48,808 nucleotides of DNA, from assembly GCF_900639915.1 (NCBI RefSeq), contig NZ_CAAAID010000017.1:1-48808 (forward strand). Reading direction: 5' to 3'. Source of the DNA: Legionella nagasakiensis (GTDB taxonomy: Bacteria > Pseudomonadota > Gammaproteobacteria > Legionellales > Legionellaceae). Within the stretch, counting starts at the first letter, position 1. Each line of letters opens with the position of its first letter. Below the pieces are notes generated by a model. The model did no database searches. It had not been told where the DNA came from and saw only the letters and a list, made by a program, of their open reading frames with translations. Below are positions 16,071 through 24,655 of the stretch, piece after piece. Both the position numbers and the translations under genes were made by a program.

Positions 16071-17087
16071 TCAATCAGGCAAGGGATTTGCGCGGCAGTT
16101 CGGTTTGGTCAGTGCAACAATGGCATTTACCCAGATTTCACTGTCATTAATACATGGAATCAGAGTAAGTTGCTCACCGCCCAGTTGATGCCATTGCGCT
16201 TTGGCTCGTATACCGATTTCTTCCAGTGTTTCTAGGCAATCTGCTACAAAAGAAGGGCAAGCGATCGCAAGTCGTTTAATACCACGAGCAGCTAAATCAG
16301 TAAGCATTTTATCCGTGTAAGGTTTTATCCAAATGGTTTTACCCAATCTTGATTGAAATGAAGTGCTGTATTGCTGTTTCGTTAAAGACAAAGCCTTGGC
16401 TAGTAATGCAGTTGTACGAAAGCATTGGGCACGATAACAGCTAGGATGAGCAGACGTTTCCGGACAGCAATCGTTGGGGCAACTTTTCTTGCATGCTCCG
16501 ACGTGTAGATGATTTTCCGGTATGCCATGATAGCTGAAAAGAATGAAATCATGCGTGGTTATGTATGGCGCTATCTTTTCTGCTTGCGCTTGAATATAAC
16601 CCGCATTTTGGTGGAAATCGCGTATAATGGCTATTGATGGAATGATATTTTGTTTGGCAAGAAGGTGAAACACCTTGGCTAGTGTGGAGCCAGTAGCGGC
16701 CGATGAGTATTGCGGATAAAGTGGTAATACCGTTATCGTTTCACAGTGTTGTAATTCCATTAATGCCTGCTCAATAGAGGGTTTCCCATATCGCATGCCG
16801 AGAGCAATTTTGCAATGTCCACCAAGCCGAGATTGCAATTTCCTCAGTAAATTTCGACTGTGTTGCAGCAATGGAGAACCGTCTTGAGTCCAGATGGCTT
16901 GATAAGCTTGTGCGGATTTTTGGGGCCTGAATGGGAGTATGAAACAATAAAGAATAAAATAACGCACGAGTATGGGTAAATTAATTACTCGTTTATCACT
17001 AAGAAATTCTCGCAGATATCGCCTGACTGATGTAGTATCGGGAAGATCCGGCGTACCAAGATTGATTAATAGCAAACCATCTTTCAT
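16071..17087 (-). CDS. hemH: Ferrochelatase
   Basis: The 338-aa enzyme inserts iron into protoporphyrin IX. It shows LLINLGTPDLPDTTSVRRYL, ILPFRPQKSAQAYQAIW, FSYHGIPENHL with the catalytic His, CYRAQCFRTTALLAKAL, YSTSFQSRLGKTIWIKPYT and LAIACPSFVADCLETLEEI with the catalytic Glu. A CKKSCPNDC-like cysteine cluster is present in the middle, but without evidence it holds an iron-sulfur centre. ATG 17087 is preferred to TTG 17093. It provides heme B, the precursor used by CtaB and CtaA. Confidence 0.94.
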   Translation of the reverse strand: MKDGLLLINLGTPDLPDTTSVRRYLREFLSDKRVINLPILVRYFILYCFILPFRPQKSAQAYQAIWTQDGSPLLQHSRNLLRKLQSRLGGHCKIALGMRYGKPSIEQALMELQHCETITVLPLYPQYSSAATGSTLAKVFHLLAKQNIIPSIAIIRDFHQNAGYIQAQAEKIAPYITTHDFILFSYHGIPENHLHVGACKKSCPNDCCPETSAHPSCYRAQCFRTTALLAKALSLTKQQYSTSFQSRLGKTIWIKPYTDKMLTDLAARGIKRLAIACPSFVADCLETLEEIGIRAKAQWHQLGGEQLTLIPCINDSEIWVNAIVALTKPNCRANPLPD

Positions 17088-17177
17088 GTGCAAAACGCTA
17101 GTGAATACTCAGACCGCATTATATTATGCTTTGATTCTGTGTACCATCATAGGTGTGGAATTTATTTTATCATAAAC

Positions 17178-17203
17178 GACACAGCAGCACTTGCTGCTGT
17201 GTC
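17178..17203. terminator. Strong 12-bp hairpin after the cold-shock gene
   Basis: GACACAGCAGCA (17178-17189) and TGCTGCTGTGTC (17192-17203) pair perfectly. On the minus strand it follows the csp stop codon by about 40 bases and is followed by GTTTATGATAAAATAAA, which is only moderately T-rich. It probably ends the csp transcript and isolates hemH. Confidence 0.65.
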
Positions 17204-17244
17204 ATCAATGCATTCGATACCACAAACATAAGCATCGTGTTGTA

Positions 17245-17469
17245 CTATTCTGCTTCTGCTGTTTCTGGCAGTGCTGAAACATTCGTTGCATGCAAACCGC
17301 GATCTCCGCGTTCTAAGTCAAAGCTAACTGTCTGACCTGCAATCAGGGTTTTATAACCAGCGCCTTGAATAGCAGAAAAATGAACAAAAATATCATCCCC
17401 GCCGCCTTCTGGCACAATAAACCCCCAGCCTTTGGCATTATTAAACCACTTAACTTCGCCTGTAGCCAT
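17245..17469 (-). CDS. Cold-shock domain protein (CspA/CspD family)
   Basis: The 74-aa protein is a single OB-fold with RNP1 ([10 protein letters not shown]) and RNP2 (DIFVHFSAI). The [11 protein letters not shown] form resembles CspD-type sequences more than CspA (WFNxxKGFGFI). It binds single-stranded nucleic acid and can act as an RNA chaperone. AAGGAGG precedes ATG by 5 bases. The long region upstream may form a leader in the mRNA. Confidence 0.93.
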   Translation of the reverse strand: MATGEVKWFNNAKGWGFIVPEGGGDDIFVHFSAIQGAGYKTLIAGQTVSFDLERGDRGLHATNVSALPETAEAE

Positions 17470-17846
17470 AATTTCCTCCTTATGCTAAAGCTTATCCATT
17501 TTGGTCTGCTCTGAGTATTTACCGAGCTAGTTGGCAAATTGCATTTGTCCTTAAATGACCATTGCTTGTACCAAACCCAATTTTCTCGGGAGTTATTTCA
17601 ACATACCTCATAAATGACTTAATGCTCAATAGTTTTTTTAAAAATCGGTAAAAGGAAATTCATTAAATGAGCAGTTCGCTAACTATTTAAAATAGTTGTA
17701 TTTTCTATGAGTGGCTAATTCCTATTTTTTAAGCAACCGTCATTCATCAATGGCATTATGCTAAATCAGTGACTACTATTATTTCCAAGCTCGAGCGTTA
17801 TTCCTGTCCTTTAGACACCAATAAAAACTGAAAGCGAGAATTTATA
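17470..17846. other. Divergent intergenic region, likely csp leader and ligD-operon promoter
   Basis: No gene is supported in these 377 bases. It lies between two divergent genes, so it holds both promoters, and may include a long 5' leader as many cold-shock genes have. The sequence is AT-rich with no strong hairpin that I can define by eye. Confidence 0.5.
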
Positions 17847-18443
17847 ATGCCCAAGCATGATTTAGACGCTTATAAAAAGAAAAGAAATTTTAAGAAAACA
17901 AAAGAGCCGAAAGAGGGTAAGGCCTCTAAAAAATCCCAGCGTATTTTTGTCATTCAGAAACATGATGCAAGTCATTTGCATTATGATTTTAGGTTGCAAA
18001 ACGAGGATGTTTTAGTGTCATGGGCTGTGCCTAAAGGTCTATCAACGGTTGCAAATAAAAAGCGTTTGGCAATAAGAACAGAGGACCATCCATTAGACTA
18101 TGCTCAATTTGAAGGAGTTATTCCTGAGGGGGAATATGGCGCAGGAACTGTATTAGTATGGGATATTGGTGACTATGAAGTGATGGTGGACAAAGATGAA
18201 AAATCCATGACGGAGGCTCTTGAAGAAGGGGCATTCAAATTTAAACTGAACGGTAAAAAGCTACAAGGAGGTTATGCGCTTGCGCGCCTTCGTAAAAGAA
18301 AAGAAAAAGAGCAATGGGTTATTTTTAAGTTGGATGATGAATTTGCTGATGCTAGACGTAATCCTGTCAATACTGAACCTGATTCTGTTTTAAGTGATCG
18401 TTCCATAGAAGAAATTGCCAAAGAAGAACAACATGATGAATAA
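17847..18443 (+). CDS. LigD-type 3'-phosphoesterase (PE domain) as a stand-alone protein
   Basis: The 198-aa protein is the DNA-end 3'-phosphoesterase part of bacterial NHEJ ligase LigD. It has the catalytic cluster QKHDASHLHYDFRL (His39, His45, Asp47, Arg49) and the conserved DHPLDYAQFEGVIPEGEYGAG with the second His. The N-terminal 30 residues are Lys-rich and may bind DNA. It trims 3' ribonucleotides and phosphates before ligation. Its 3' end overlaps the ligase gene by 11 bases, so the two are translationally coupled. Confidence 0.92.
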   Translation: MPKHDLDAYKKKRNFKKTKEPKEGKASKKSQRIFVIQKHDASHLHYDFRLQNEDVLVSWAVPKGLSTVANKKRLAIRTEDHPLDYAQFEGVIPEGEYGAGTVLVWDIGDYEVMVDKDEKSMTEALEEGAFKFKLNGKKLQGGYALARLRKRKEKEQWVIFKLDDEFADARRNPVNTEPDSVLSDRSIEEIAKEEQHDE

Positions 18444-19437
18444 AGTTCTGAAAGACTTGCCTGACAAAATAAAGAAAAAATTAATCGAGAAAGATCAGGA
18501 TGATATTATTTCTCCTATGCTGGCAATGCTCACCAAGGACTATTTTTCTGATAAAGAATGGATTTACGAGCGTAAGCTTGATGGTGAACGTTGTTTGCTG
18601 CATAAAAAAGGGAAGCGAGTTAAATTGTTGTCGCGCAACCATAAAGAGCAAAATGATTTTTATCCGGAAATAAGTCAAGCTTTAAAAGAATTTCCAGGAC
18701 GTTTTATTCTGGATAGCGAATTGGTTACTTTTGATGGGAAAATTACCAGTTTTGCCAGGCTGCAAAATCGTATGCATGTTAAAAATCCTAAAGACAAGCT
18801 AATCAAGAAATATCCAGTATTTGCCTATGTGTTTGATATTCTTTATCTTGATGGTTACAGCCTAGAGGAATTGTCGCTAAGAAAACGCAAAGCGATTCTG
18901 AAAAAGGCTTTTTCTTTTGAGTCTTCTGCAATTCGATATTTACCGCATCGCAATGAACGAGGTGAAGAATATTTGCAAGAAGCTTGTGCCAAAGGCTGGG
19001 AGGGGGTGATTGCTAAACAGGCAAAGAGCCAGTATGTGCGTCAGCGTTCAAAACAGTGGTTAAAATTTAAATGTAGCCATGGCCGGGAATTTGTGATTGG
19101 CGGTTACACCCAACCTCAAGGCCAAAGAATTGGGTTTGGCGCATTACTGTTAGGGTATTACCAAGATAGCCAATTGAACTATTGCGGGCGAGTAGGAACA
19201 GGTTTTGATGATGAATTTCTTGAATTTCTACATAATCGAATGATATCGATACAGTCTGATTCATGTCCTTTTATTGATTTTTCTGAATCTAGTGAGGGTA
19301 TTACTTGGATAAAACCGGAACTGGTTGCTCAAGTTGAGTTTACTGAGTGGACATCAAATAATAAATTACGTCATCCCCGGTTTTTGGGATTACGAAAAGA
19401 TAAGGATGCAAAAGAGGTGCGCAAAGAGGAAACATAA
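18433..19437 (+). CDS. ATP-dependent DNA ligase (LigD ligase domain) as a stand-alone protein
   Basis: The 334-aa product has all ligase motifs: I (ERKLDGER with adenylated Lys48), III (FILDSELVTFDG), IIIa (FAYVFDILYLDG), IV (WEGVIAKQ) and V (QWLKFKC), then an OB-fold (FVIGGYTQPQGQRIGFGALL, YCGRVGTGFDD). It corresponds to the LIG domain of LigD. ATG 18433 or 18436 lies inside the end of the phosphoesterase gene; a TTG at 18415 is less likely. It seals nicks after end processing. Confidence 0.92.
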   Translation: MMNKVLKDLPDKIKKKLIEKDQDDIISPMLAMLTKDYFSDKEWIYERKLDGERCLLHKKGKRVKLLSRNHKEQNDFYPEISQALKEFPGRFILDSELVTFDGKITSFARLQNRMHVKNPKDKLIKKYPVFAYVFDILYLDGYSLEELSLRKRKAILKKAFSFESSAIRYLPHRNERGEEYLQEACAKGWEGVIAKQAKSQYVRQRSKQWLKFKCSHGREFVIGGYTQPQGQRIGFGALLLGYYQDSQLNYCGRVGTGFDDEFLEFLHNRMISIQSDSCPFIDFSESSEGITWIKPELVAQVEFTEWTSNNKLRHPRFLGLRKDKDAKEVRKEET

Positions 19438-19438
19438 G

Positions 19439-20365
19439 ATGGCTAACCGTATCATATTTGGTACATCAGGATGGAGGCAAGCTCGGAGTATGAAAATAAA
19501 TGATGTTGACATTTCACATCCGGATAAAATTCTTTTTCCTGAGGATAATATTTCAAAAAAAGATATGGCTAATTACTATTGTCGTATTGCGCCCTATATT
19601 TTGCCATGGATAAAAAAAAGACCTTTAACGTTAAAACGTTATCCTGACGGTATTGATAAAGAAGGGTTTTTTAACAAGCATGTGCCCGATTATTTTCCGG
19701 ATTTTATCCAACGGTTCACTGTTCCTATGGAAAAAGAGAATGCAAGCATGAAGATGGTTGGGGTGGATGAAGCAAGCGATTTGGTTTATTTGGCCGGACA
19801 AAATACAATTGAATTGCATGTGGCTTTGGCGACCATGACGGATATAAAAAAACCTGATCAAGTCATTTTTGATTTTGATCCTTCCGATAATGACTTTGAA
19901 AAAGTTCGTACAGCAGCTTTAGCATTAAAAGACTTGCTCGACGCTTTGGCATTGCCTTCTTTTGCCAAAACATCTGGCTCAAAAGGTATGCACGTGCATA
20001 TTCCAATCAAGCCCTATGGTTCCTTTAAAGAAATAAAAACAATTGCAAGAATACTTGCGGAAAAATTGCATGAGGAATGCCCCGATCTGACAACCCTGGA
20101 GCAACGTAAAGAAAAGCGAGGCAATAAGGTTTTTATTGACTATTTGCGTAATGATTACGCAATGACCGCCGTTGCACCCTATTCTTTGCGTGCGTTGCGG
20201 CATGCACCAATAGCTACACCCATTGAGTGGGAAGAGTTGGCTGATAAAGCACTTGGTCCACAATCCTATCATTTGAAAAATATTTTCCGGCGGTTGGCAA
20301 AAAAACAAAATCCATGGAAAAACTTTGCGCAAAGAAGCAAGGACATTCGTTCTTTCACAGGATGA
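19439..20365 (+). CDS. LigD-type NHEJ primase-polymerase (POL domain) as a stand-alone protein
   Basis: The 308-aa archaeo-eukaryotic primase-family polymerase fills gaps at broken ends. It has DISHPDKILFPEDNISKKDM, the metal-binding FDFDPSD, the nucleotide-binding TSGSKGMHVHIP, and FIDYLRNDYAMTAVAPYSLR. It follows the ligase stop by 1 base. ATG 19439 has AGAGGA upstream; a second ATG at 19490 (KINDVDISHPDK) fits the usual domain start and is also possible. A longer frame from 19325 merely reads ligase codons out of frame. No Ku gene is in the window. Confidence 0.92.
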   Translation: MANRIIFGTSGWRQARSMKINDVDISHPDKILFPEDNISKKDMANYYCRIAPYILPWIKKRPLTLKRYPDGIDKEGFFNKHVPDYFPDFIQRFTVPMEKENASMKMVGVDEASDLVYLAGQNTIELHVALATMTDIKKPDQVIFDFDPSDNDFEKVRTAALALKDLLDALALPSFAKTSGSKGMHVHIPIKPYGSFKEIKTIARILAEKLHEECPDLTTLEQRKEKRGNKVFIDYLRNDYAMTAVAPYSLRALRHAPIATPIEWEELADKALGPQSYHLKNIFRRLAKKQNPWKNFAQRSKDIRSFTG

Positions 20366-20439
20366 TCTTTCATGTAGTTATAGAAAGTGAGCTAAGCTTA
20401 TATGAATCAGCATCTTCAGCATCTATAAGGAAATAAATT

Positions 20440-20643
20440 ATGAACAAGGATATTTTTCAAGGTGAATGGGAAGAACTAAAAGGTAAGTTAAAACAAGTTT
20501 GGGGACAGTTGACTAACAATGATTTAGAAGAAATTAAAGGAAATCAGCAAGAAATTTATGGCAAGTTACAAAAACATTACGGCTATACTAAAGAGGAAGC
20601 AAGAAAAGCAGTACAGGAATTTCTTAGCTTTTACCGCGATTAA
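20440..20643 (+). CDS. CsbD family stress-response protein
   Basis: The 67-aa protein matches CsbD/YjbJ: FQGEWEELKGKLKQVWGQLT followed by EIKGNQQEIYGKLQKHYGYT and a final EEARKAVQEFL helix. CsbD proteins are small, soluble and general-stress induced; their biochemical role is not established. AAGGA precedes ATG by 8 bases. It lies between the NHEJ genes and the large fusion protein on the same strand. Confidence 0.92.
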   Translation: MNKDIFQGEWEELKGKLKQVWGQLTNNDLEEIKGNQQEIYGKLQKHYGYTKEEARKAVQEFLSFYRD

Positions 20644-20681
20644 CAGCAGCGCATTCTAACTTTATTTTTAAAGGGATTTAA

Positions 20682-23141
20682 ATGATGGTTCAGGGAAATC
20701 GCAAGCCAATGATTATTATTACCGGTTCTTCAGGAAATATAGGTACATCATTAATGCAGGCGCTGCAAGATGATTTTCAGGTGATTGGTTTTGATCAAGA
20801 TGAAGCGACCTGTGATATTGCTTTTGACATTACCTCTGACTCTTCTGTTACTTTAGCATTTAAGTTCTTAAAAGAAAAATATGGCGATCAAATCAAAGCG
20901 GTGATTCACCTTGCCGCTTATTTTGATTTCAGCGGGGAGGAATCACCGCTTTATGAAGAAGTGAATGTTAAAGGGACAAGACGATTATTGGCGGCGTTGC
21001 AGGATTTTGTCGTTGAGCGATTTATTTATTCCAGTACCATGCTGGCGCATAAGCCTTGTGAACCCGGTGAAATGATCAATGAAAAAACACCGCTTGCTCC
21101 CAAATGGATTTATCCGCAATCGAAAGTTCGTGCGGAAGAAATCATTGAAAAACATCATGGTAAAATTCCTTATCTTATACTGAGGCTTGCTGGGTTATAT
21201 AATGAATTTACCTGTGTGCCAACGTTGGCGAGCCAGATTGCAAGAATTTATGAGCGAGATATAAAAAGTCATTTATATGCTGGAAATTGCAAGACAGGTC
21301 AATCTTTTATTCATCAGAAAGATCTGATTGAATTATTTAAAAAAGCAATTCAACATCAGGATAAATTGGCTGGGAAAGAAATCATTCTTGCCGGAGAACC
21401 TGAAACCGTCAGCTATGAAACATTACAGCATCTTATCATGGATTTGATTCATGATGAAAAATCCAAGCTGTATAACATTCCTGTACCTATCGCCAAAGCT
21501 GGTGCCTGGATAGAAGAACAATCAGAACCAATCATTCCAGATGATTTTGATCAAGGTGAAAAACCATTTATTCGTCCTTTTATGATTGACAGGGCATCGG
21601 ATCATTATGCTCTGGATATTAGTAAAGCACGAGAAAAGCTTCGATGGGCGCCTAAACATGCGATTAAAGAAACGCTTCCTAAGATAATCAATCATTTAAA
21701 ACAGGATCCCAAACGGTGGTACCAAGAAAATGGACTGACTCTGCCGGATTGGATGAAAGCATTGAAAGATAAACAACTTGATAAAATACGGGCACGTTAT
21801 GAGACGAATTTTAGACAACAACATCAACAAAATTTATGGGCCCATTTTTTAAATATCGGGATGGGTTTTTGGCTGCTTACTTCTCCTGTCATGTTTGAGT
21901 ATCAGTCCCCATTCCTTATGTTCAGTGATATCATTAGTGGCATATTATTGATTTTTTTTGCGTTTTTATGTTTATCCTGGCGATTTTCCGGGGTTCGATG
22001 GCTTTGTGCTGCCCTTGGATTGTGGTTGATTTTTGCCCCGCTTGTCTTTTGGGCTCCTACGGCAGCTGCGTATCTTAACGATACACTGATTGGTTCACTT
22101 GTCATTGGTTTTTCCGTATTGGTGCGTCCGGATGCCGGTGTGGCTCCCAATGCCGCCATGACTGGCCCTGTTATTCCTCCAGGCTGGGATTATTCGCCTT
22201 CAAGTTGGTTTCAGAGACTTCCCATTATTATTCTTGCTTTTATAGGGTTATTCATTTCTCGTTATTTGACGTCTTATCAATTAGGTCATATTGAGCATGT
22301 GTGGGAACCTTTTTTCCCGGGAAGCTTAAATGATCCTAAAAATGGGACGGAAGAAATCATTACGTCTTATGTATCAGAAGCCTGGCCTGTCTCGGATGCA
22401 GGGCTTGGGGCAGTGGTTTATCTTTTAGAAATCCTTACAGGCATCATTGGGGGAGCAAATCGCTGGCGCGCCATGCCGTGGCTGGTTTTATTGTTTGGTA
22501 TTATGATTGTTCCTTTAGGTGTCGTATCAATAACGTTTATTGTCATTCAGCCTATCTTACTAGATACGTGGTGTACTTTATGTCTGATTGCAGCTGTGGC
22601 CATGTTAATTCAAGTTCCTTACTCATTTGATGAGTTAATCGCAACCGGGGTGTTTTTATGGCGACGCTGGCGAGCCGGAAGACCATTGTTACGTATTCTC
22701 TTTGTGGGTGATACGGATGAGGAAAATAGAAAAAAAAGAGAGCACGATGATTTTGAACAATCTTCGAATATCATCATCAGAGAAATGTTAAGCGGTGGTA
22801 TCACATTACCCTGGAATTTATTAGCATGTATCGCCATTGGAGTCTGGTTAATGTTTACACGCTTAACGTTAGAGGCATCAGGAGGTATGGCTAATGCCGA
22901 TCATTTGATTGGTTCTTTGATTATTACGGTCACCGTGACCGCATTGGCAGAAGTGGTTCGGGCAATACGTTTTATTAATTTGATATTTGCATTGGCATTA
23001 TTTATAACACCGTTCATGTATGGCGCTAGTCTGGTTGCAACGTTGGCCAGTATTGCATGTGCAGTATTGTTGTTCATTTTGACGATACCTCGCGGCAGAA
23101 TTGTCTCATCCTATGGGAAGTGGAATAAAGTAATTGTTTAG
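20682..23141 (+). CDS. Fusion: NAD-dependent epimerase/SDR, SPW-repeat membrane domain and VKOR domain
   Basis: The 819-aa protein has three parts. Residues 10-350 are an extended SDR (MIIITGSSGNIGTSLMQAL for NAD, HLAAYFDFSGEE, YPQSKVRAEEIIEKH as YxxxK, LILRLAGLYNE). Residues 385-480 are two SPW-type units of paired helices (NIGMGFWLLTSPVMFEYQSP, LGLWLIFAPLVFW). The rest is a VKOR-like membrane domain with DTWCTLC (Cys631, Cys634), the quinone-side CxxC. A usual second Cys pair on the periplasmic loop is not visible, so electrons may come from another partner. Substrates are unknown. Tandem ATG codons follow AAAGGGA. Confidence 0.85.
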   Translation: MMVQGNRKPMIIITGSSGNIGTSLMQALQDDFQVIGFDQDEATCDIAFDITSDSSVTLAFKFLKEKYGDQIKAVIHLAAYFDFSGEESPLYEEVNVKGTRRLLAALQDFVVERFIYSSTMLAHKPCEPGEMINEKTPLAPKWIYPQSKVRAEEIIEKHHGKIPYLILRLAGLYNEFTCVPTLASQIARIYERDIKSHLYAGNCKTGQSFIHQKDLIELFKKAIQHQDKLAGKEIILAGEPETVSYETLQHLIMDLIHDEKSKLYNIPVPIAKAGAWIEEQSEPIIPDDFDQGEKPFIRPFMIDRASDHYALDISKAREKLRWAPKHAIKETLPKIINHLKQDPKRWYQENGLTLPDWMKALKDKQLDKIRARYETNFRQQHQQNLWAHFLNIGMGFWLLTSPVMFEYQSPFLMFSDIISGILLIFFAFLCLSWRFSGVRWLCAALGLWLIFAPLVFWAPTAAAYLNDTLIGSLVIGFSVLVRPDAGVAPNAAMTGPVIPPGWDYSPSSWFQRLPIIILAFIGLFISRYLTSYQLGHIEHVWEPFFPGSLNDPKNGTEEIITSYVSEAWPVSDAGLGAVVYLLEILTGIIGGANRWRAMPWLVLLFGIMIVPLGVVSITFIVIQPILLDTWCTLCLIAAVAMLIQVPYSFDELIATGVFLWRRWRAGRPLLRILFVGDTDEENRKKREHDDFEQSSNIIIREMLSGGITLPWNLLACIAIGVWLMFTRLTLEASGGMANADHLIGSLIITVTVTALAEVVRAIRFINLIFALALFITPFMYGASLVATLASIACAVLLFILTIPRGRIVSSYGKWNKVIV

Positions 23142-23148
23142 CTGGGTT

Positions 23149-24465
23149 CTAAAAGCCCATGATCATCTTGGCTATCATAAAATAAATCAAGAGTCCGGTT
23201 GCATCGATAATGGTGGAGACAAAAGGTGCGCTGACTACAGCGGGATCTAAATTTAAAATTCTGGCCAGTATGGGCATAAGAGACCCTGTAAAAGCTGCCA
23301 TCGTGCAGATGGCAAGTAAACTCAATGATATAATGAGTGCAATATTTTGCTGAAAGATAAGCCAAACGATGAGATAGCCTGCCAACCCTAAGCTCAACCC
23401 AAGCAAAATGCCGACGGCTGTTTCGCGTAAGGCAACGGTTAAAAAATCGCTGACTCGAACATCGTCTACGGCAAGAGCACGGACAATGGTTGTAGCGGAT
23501 TGTGAGCCGGTATTGCCTCCAATACCAATCAATAAGGGGATAAAGAGAGCAAGAACGATGACTTGGTTGAGTGTTGTTTCGAAAGCATGTAAAACATTAA
23601 CCGTCAATGTTCCGGCAATGGCAAGCATAGAAAGCCAAATGATTCTTATTTTCATTAAACGAAAAACAGGAACAGAAAGATAGGGGTTGCCTAGAGGACC
23701 TGAGGCACTACCTCGTATGATGTCTTCTGTTTCCTCCAGCTGCATGATGTCCATGGCGTCATCAATTGTGACAAGACCAACTAGATGGTGGCCTTTTTCT
23801 ACAATCGGTACCGCAAGCCAATCCGTTGATTGAATAAATCGTGCGACTTTTTCCTGATCATCGTAGACAGAGAAACTTTTTATTTCTTTATACATTAATT
23901 GGGTAATCACTTGTTTGGGATCGGCCATAACTAATCTATCAAGCTCAACCACGCCTTCCAGGTGCATGTTTTCATCTACTACTGGCAAGATGTATATTGT
24001 TTCTGCTTCTTTTCCAGTTGCTCTAATCTTTTTTAGTGCTTCTTCGACCGTCATTTCAGCGTGGAGTGATATAAAAAAAGGACTCATGATCCGTCCCGCT
24101 GTTTCATTAGGGTACTTGAGCAGTAAAGAGGTGGCTCGACGTTCTTTTGCACTTAAGCGGTGAAGAAATCGCTCAACTGTTTCATGAGGTAATTCATCAA
24201 ACAATCGAGCACGATCATCGGGTTCCATTTTTTCAAGCAATGCAAGTGCTTTCTTACTGTCAATATCTTGGATAATTTGTGCCTGATGAACCGGTTCTAC
24301 ATAGCTGAATATTTTATCGGCTCTATTGGGAGATAAGAGATTAAATAATTCACTGCGCTTCTCCCTTGCCGCATGGTTTAACTCCTTGACAATCGTGGGA
24401 ATGCTAGCTTCTGCAAGCAGTCGCGCTAATTCTTTTGTCGGCAAATTTTTTTTACTTATTCTCAT
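23149..24465 (-). CDS. mgtE: Magnesium transporter MgtE
   Basis: The 438-aa protein has the MgtE plan. An N domain (about 1-130, superhelical, with DIDSKKALALLEKMEPDD and LFDELPHETVERFL) is followed by two CBS domains (MSPFFISLHAEMTVEEALKK and YKEIKSFSVYDDQEKVARF) and five membrane helices including PLLIGIGGNTGSQSATT, the conserved pore motif. It is a Mg-gated Mg channel in the inner membrane. GGGAG precedes ATG by 7 bases. It is convergent with the SDR-SPW-VKOR gene, 7 bases apart. Confidence 0.93.
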   Translation of the reverse strand: MRISKKNLPTKELARLLAEASIPTIVKELNHAAREKRSELFNLLSPNRADKIFSYVEPVHQAQIIQDIDSKKALALLEKMEPDDRARLFDELPHETVERFLHRLSAKERRATSLLLKYPNETAGRIMSPFFISLHAEMTVEEALKKIRATGKEAETIYILPVVDENMHLEGVVELDRLVMADPKQVITQLMYKEIKSFSVYDDQEKVARFIQSTDWLAVPIVEKGHHLVGLVTIDDAMDIMQLEETEDIIRGSASGPLGNPYLSVPVFRLMKIRIIWLSMLAIAGTLTVNVLHAFETTLNQVIVLALFIPLLIGIGGNTGSQSATTIVRALAVDDVRVSDFLTVALRETAVGILLGLSLGLAGYLIVWLIFQQNIALIISLSLLAICTMAAFTGSLMPILARILNLDPAVVSAPFVSTIIDATGLLIYFMIAKMIMGF

Positions 24466-24655
24466 TTTTGCTCCCAGGATTCTTTATGGGATAAATAATA
24501 GACTTTTTCCGTGCAAGATTCGCGACAAAATTTTTATAAAAATCAGTTACAAGCGTAGTTGGTTTTTACTGTTTTTACCAGAAAATAGTCGGACGGTATA
24601 CTTCCACTTTGTTTCTGATGTTTGATAAAAGGGTGAGAGATGATTGATAATAGCA

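Noticed and set aside
17178-17203. Inverted repeat considered as a transposon end or riboswitch
   Set aside because: It is short, perfect, and placed just after the csp gene, which fits a terminator better.
19325-19438. N-terminal extension of the polymerase gene
   Set aside because: It only reads the ligase gene in another frame; the family start is at or after 19439.
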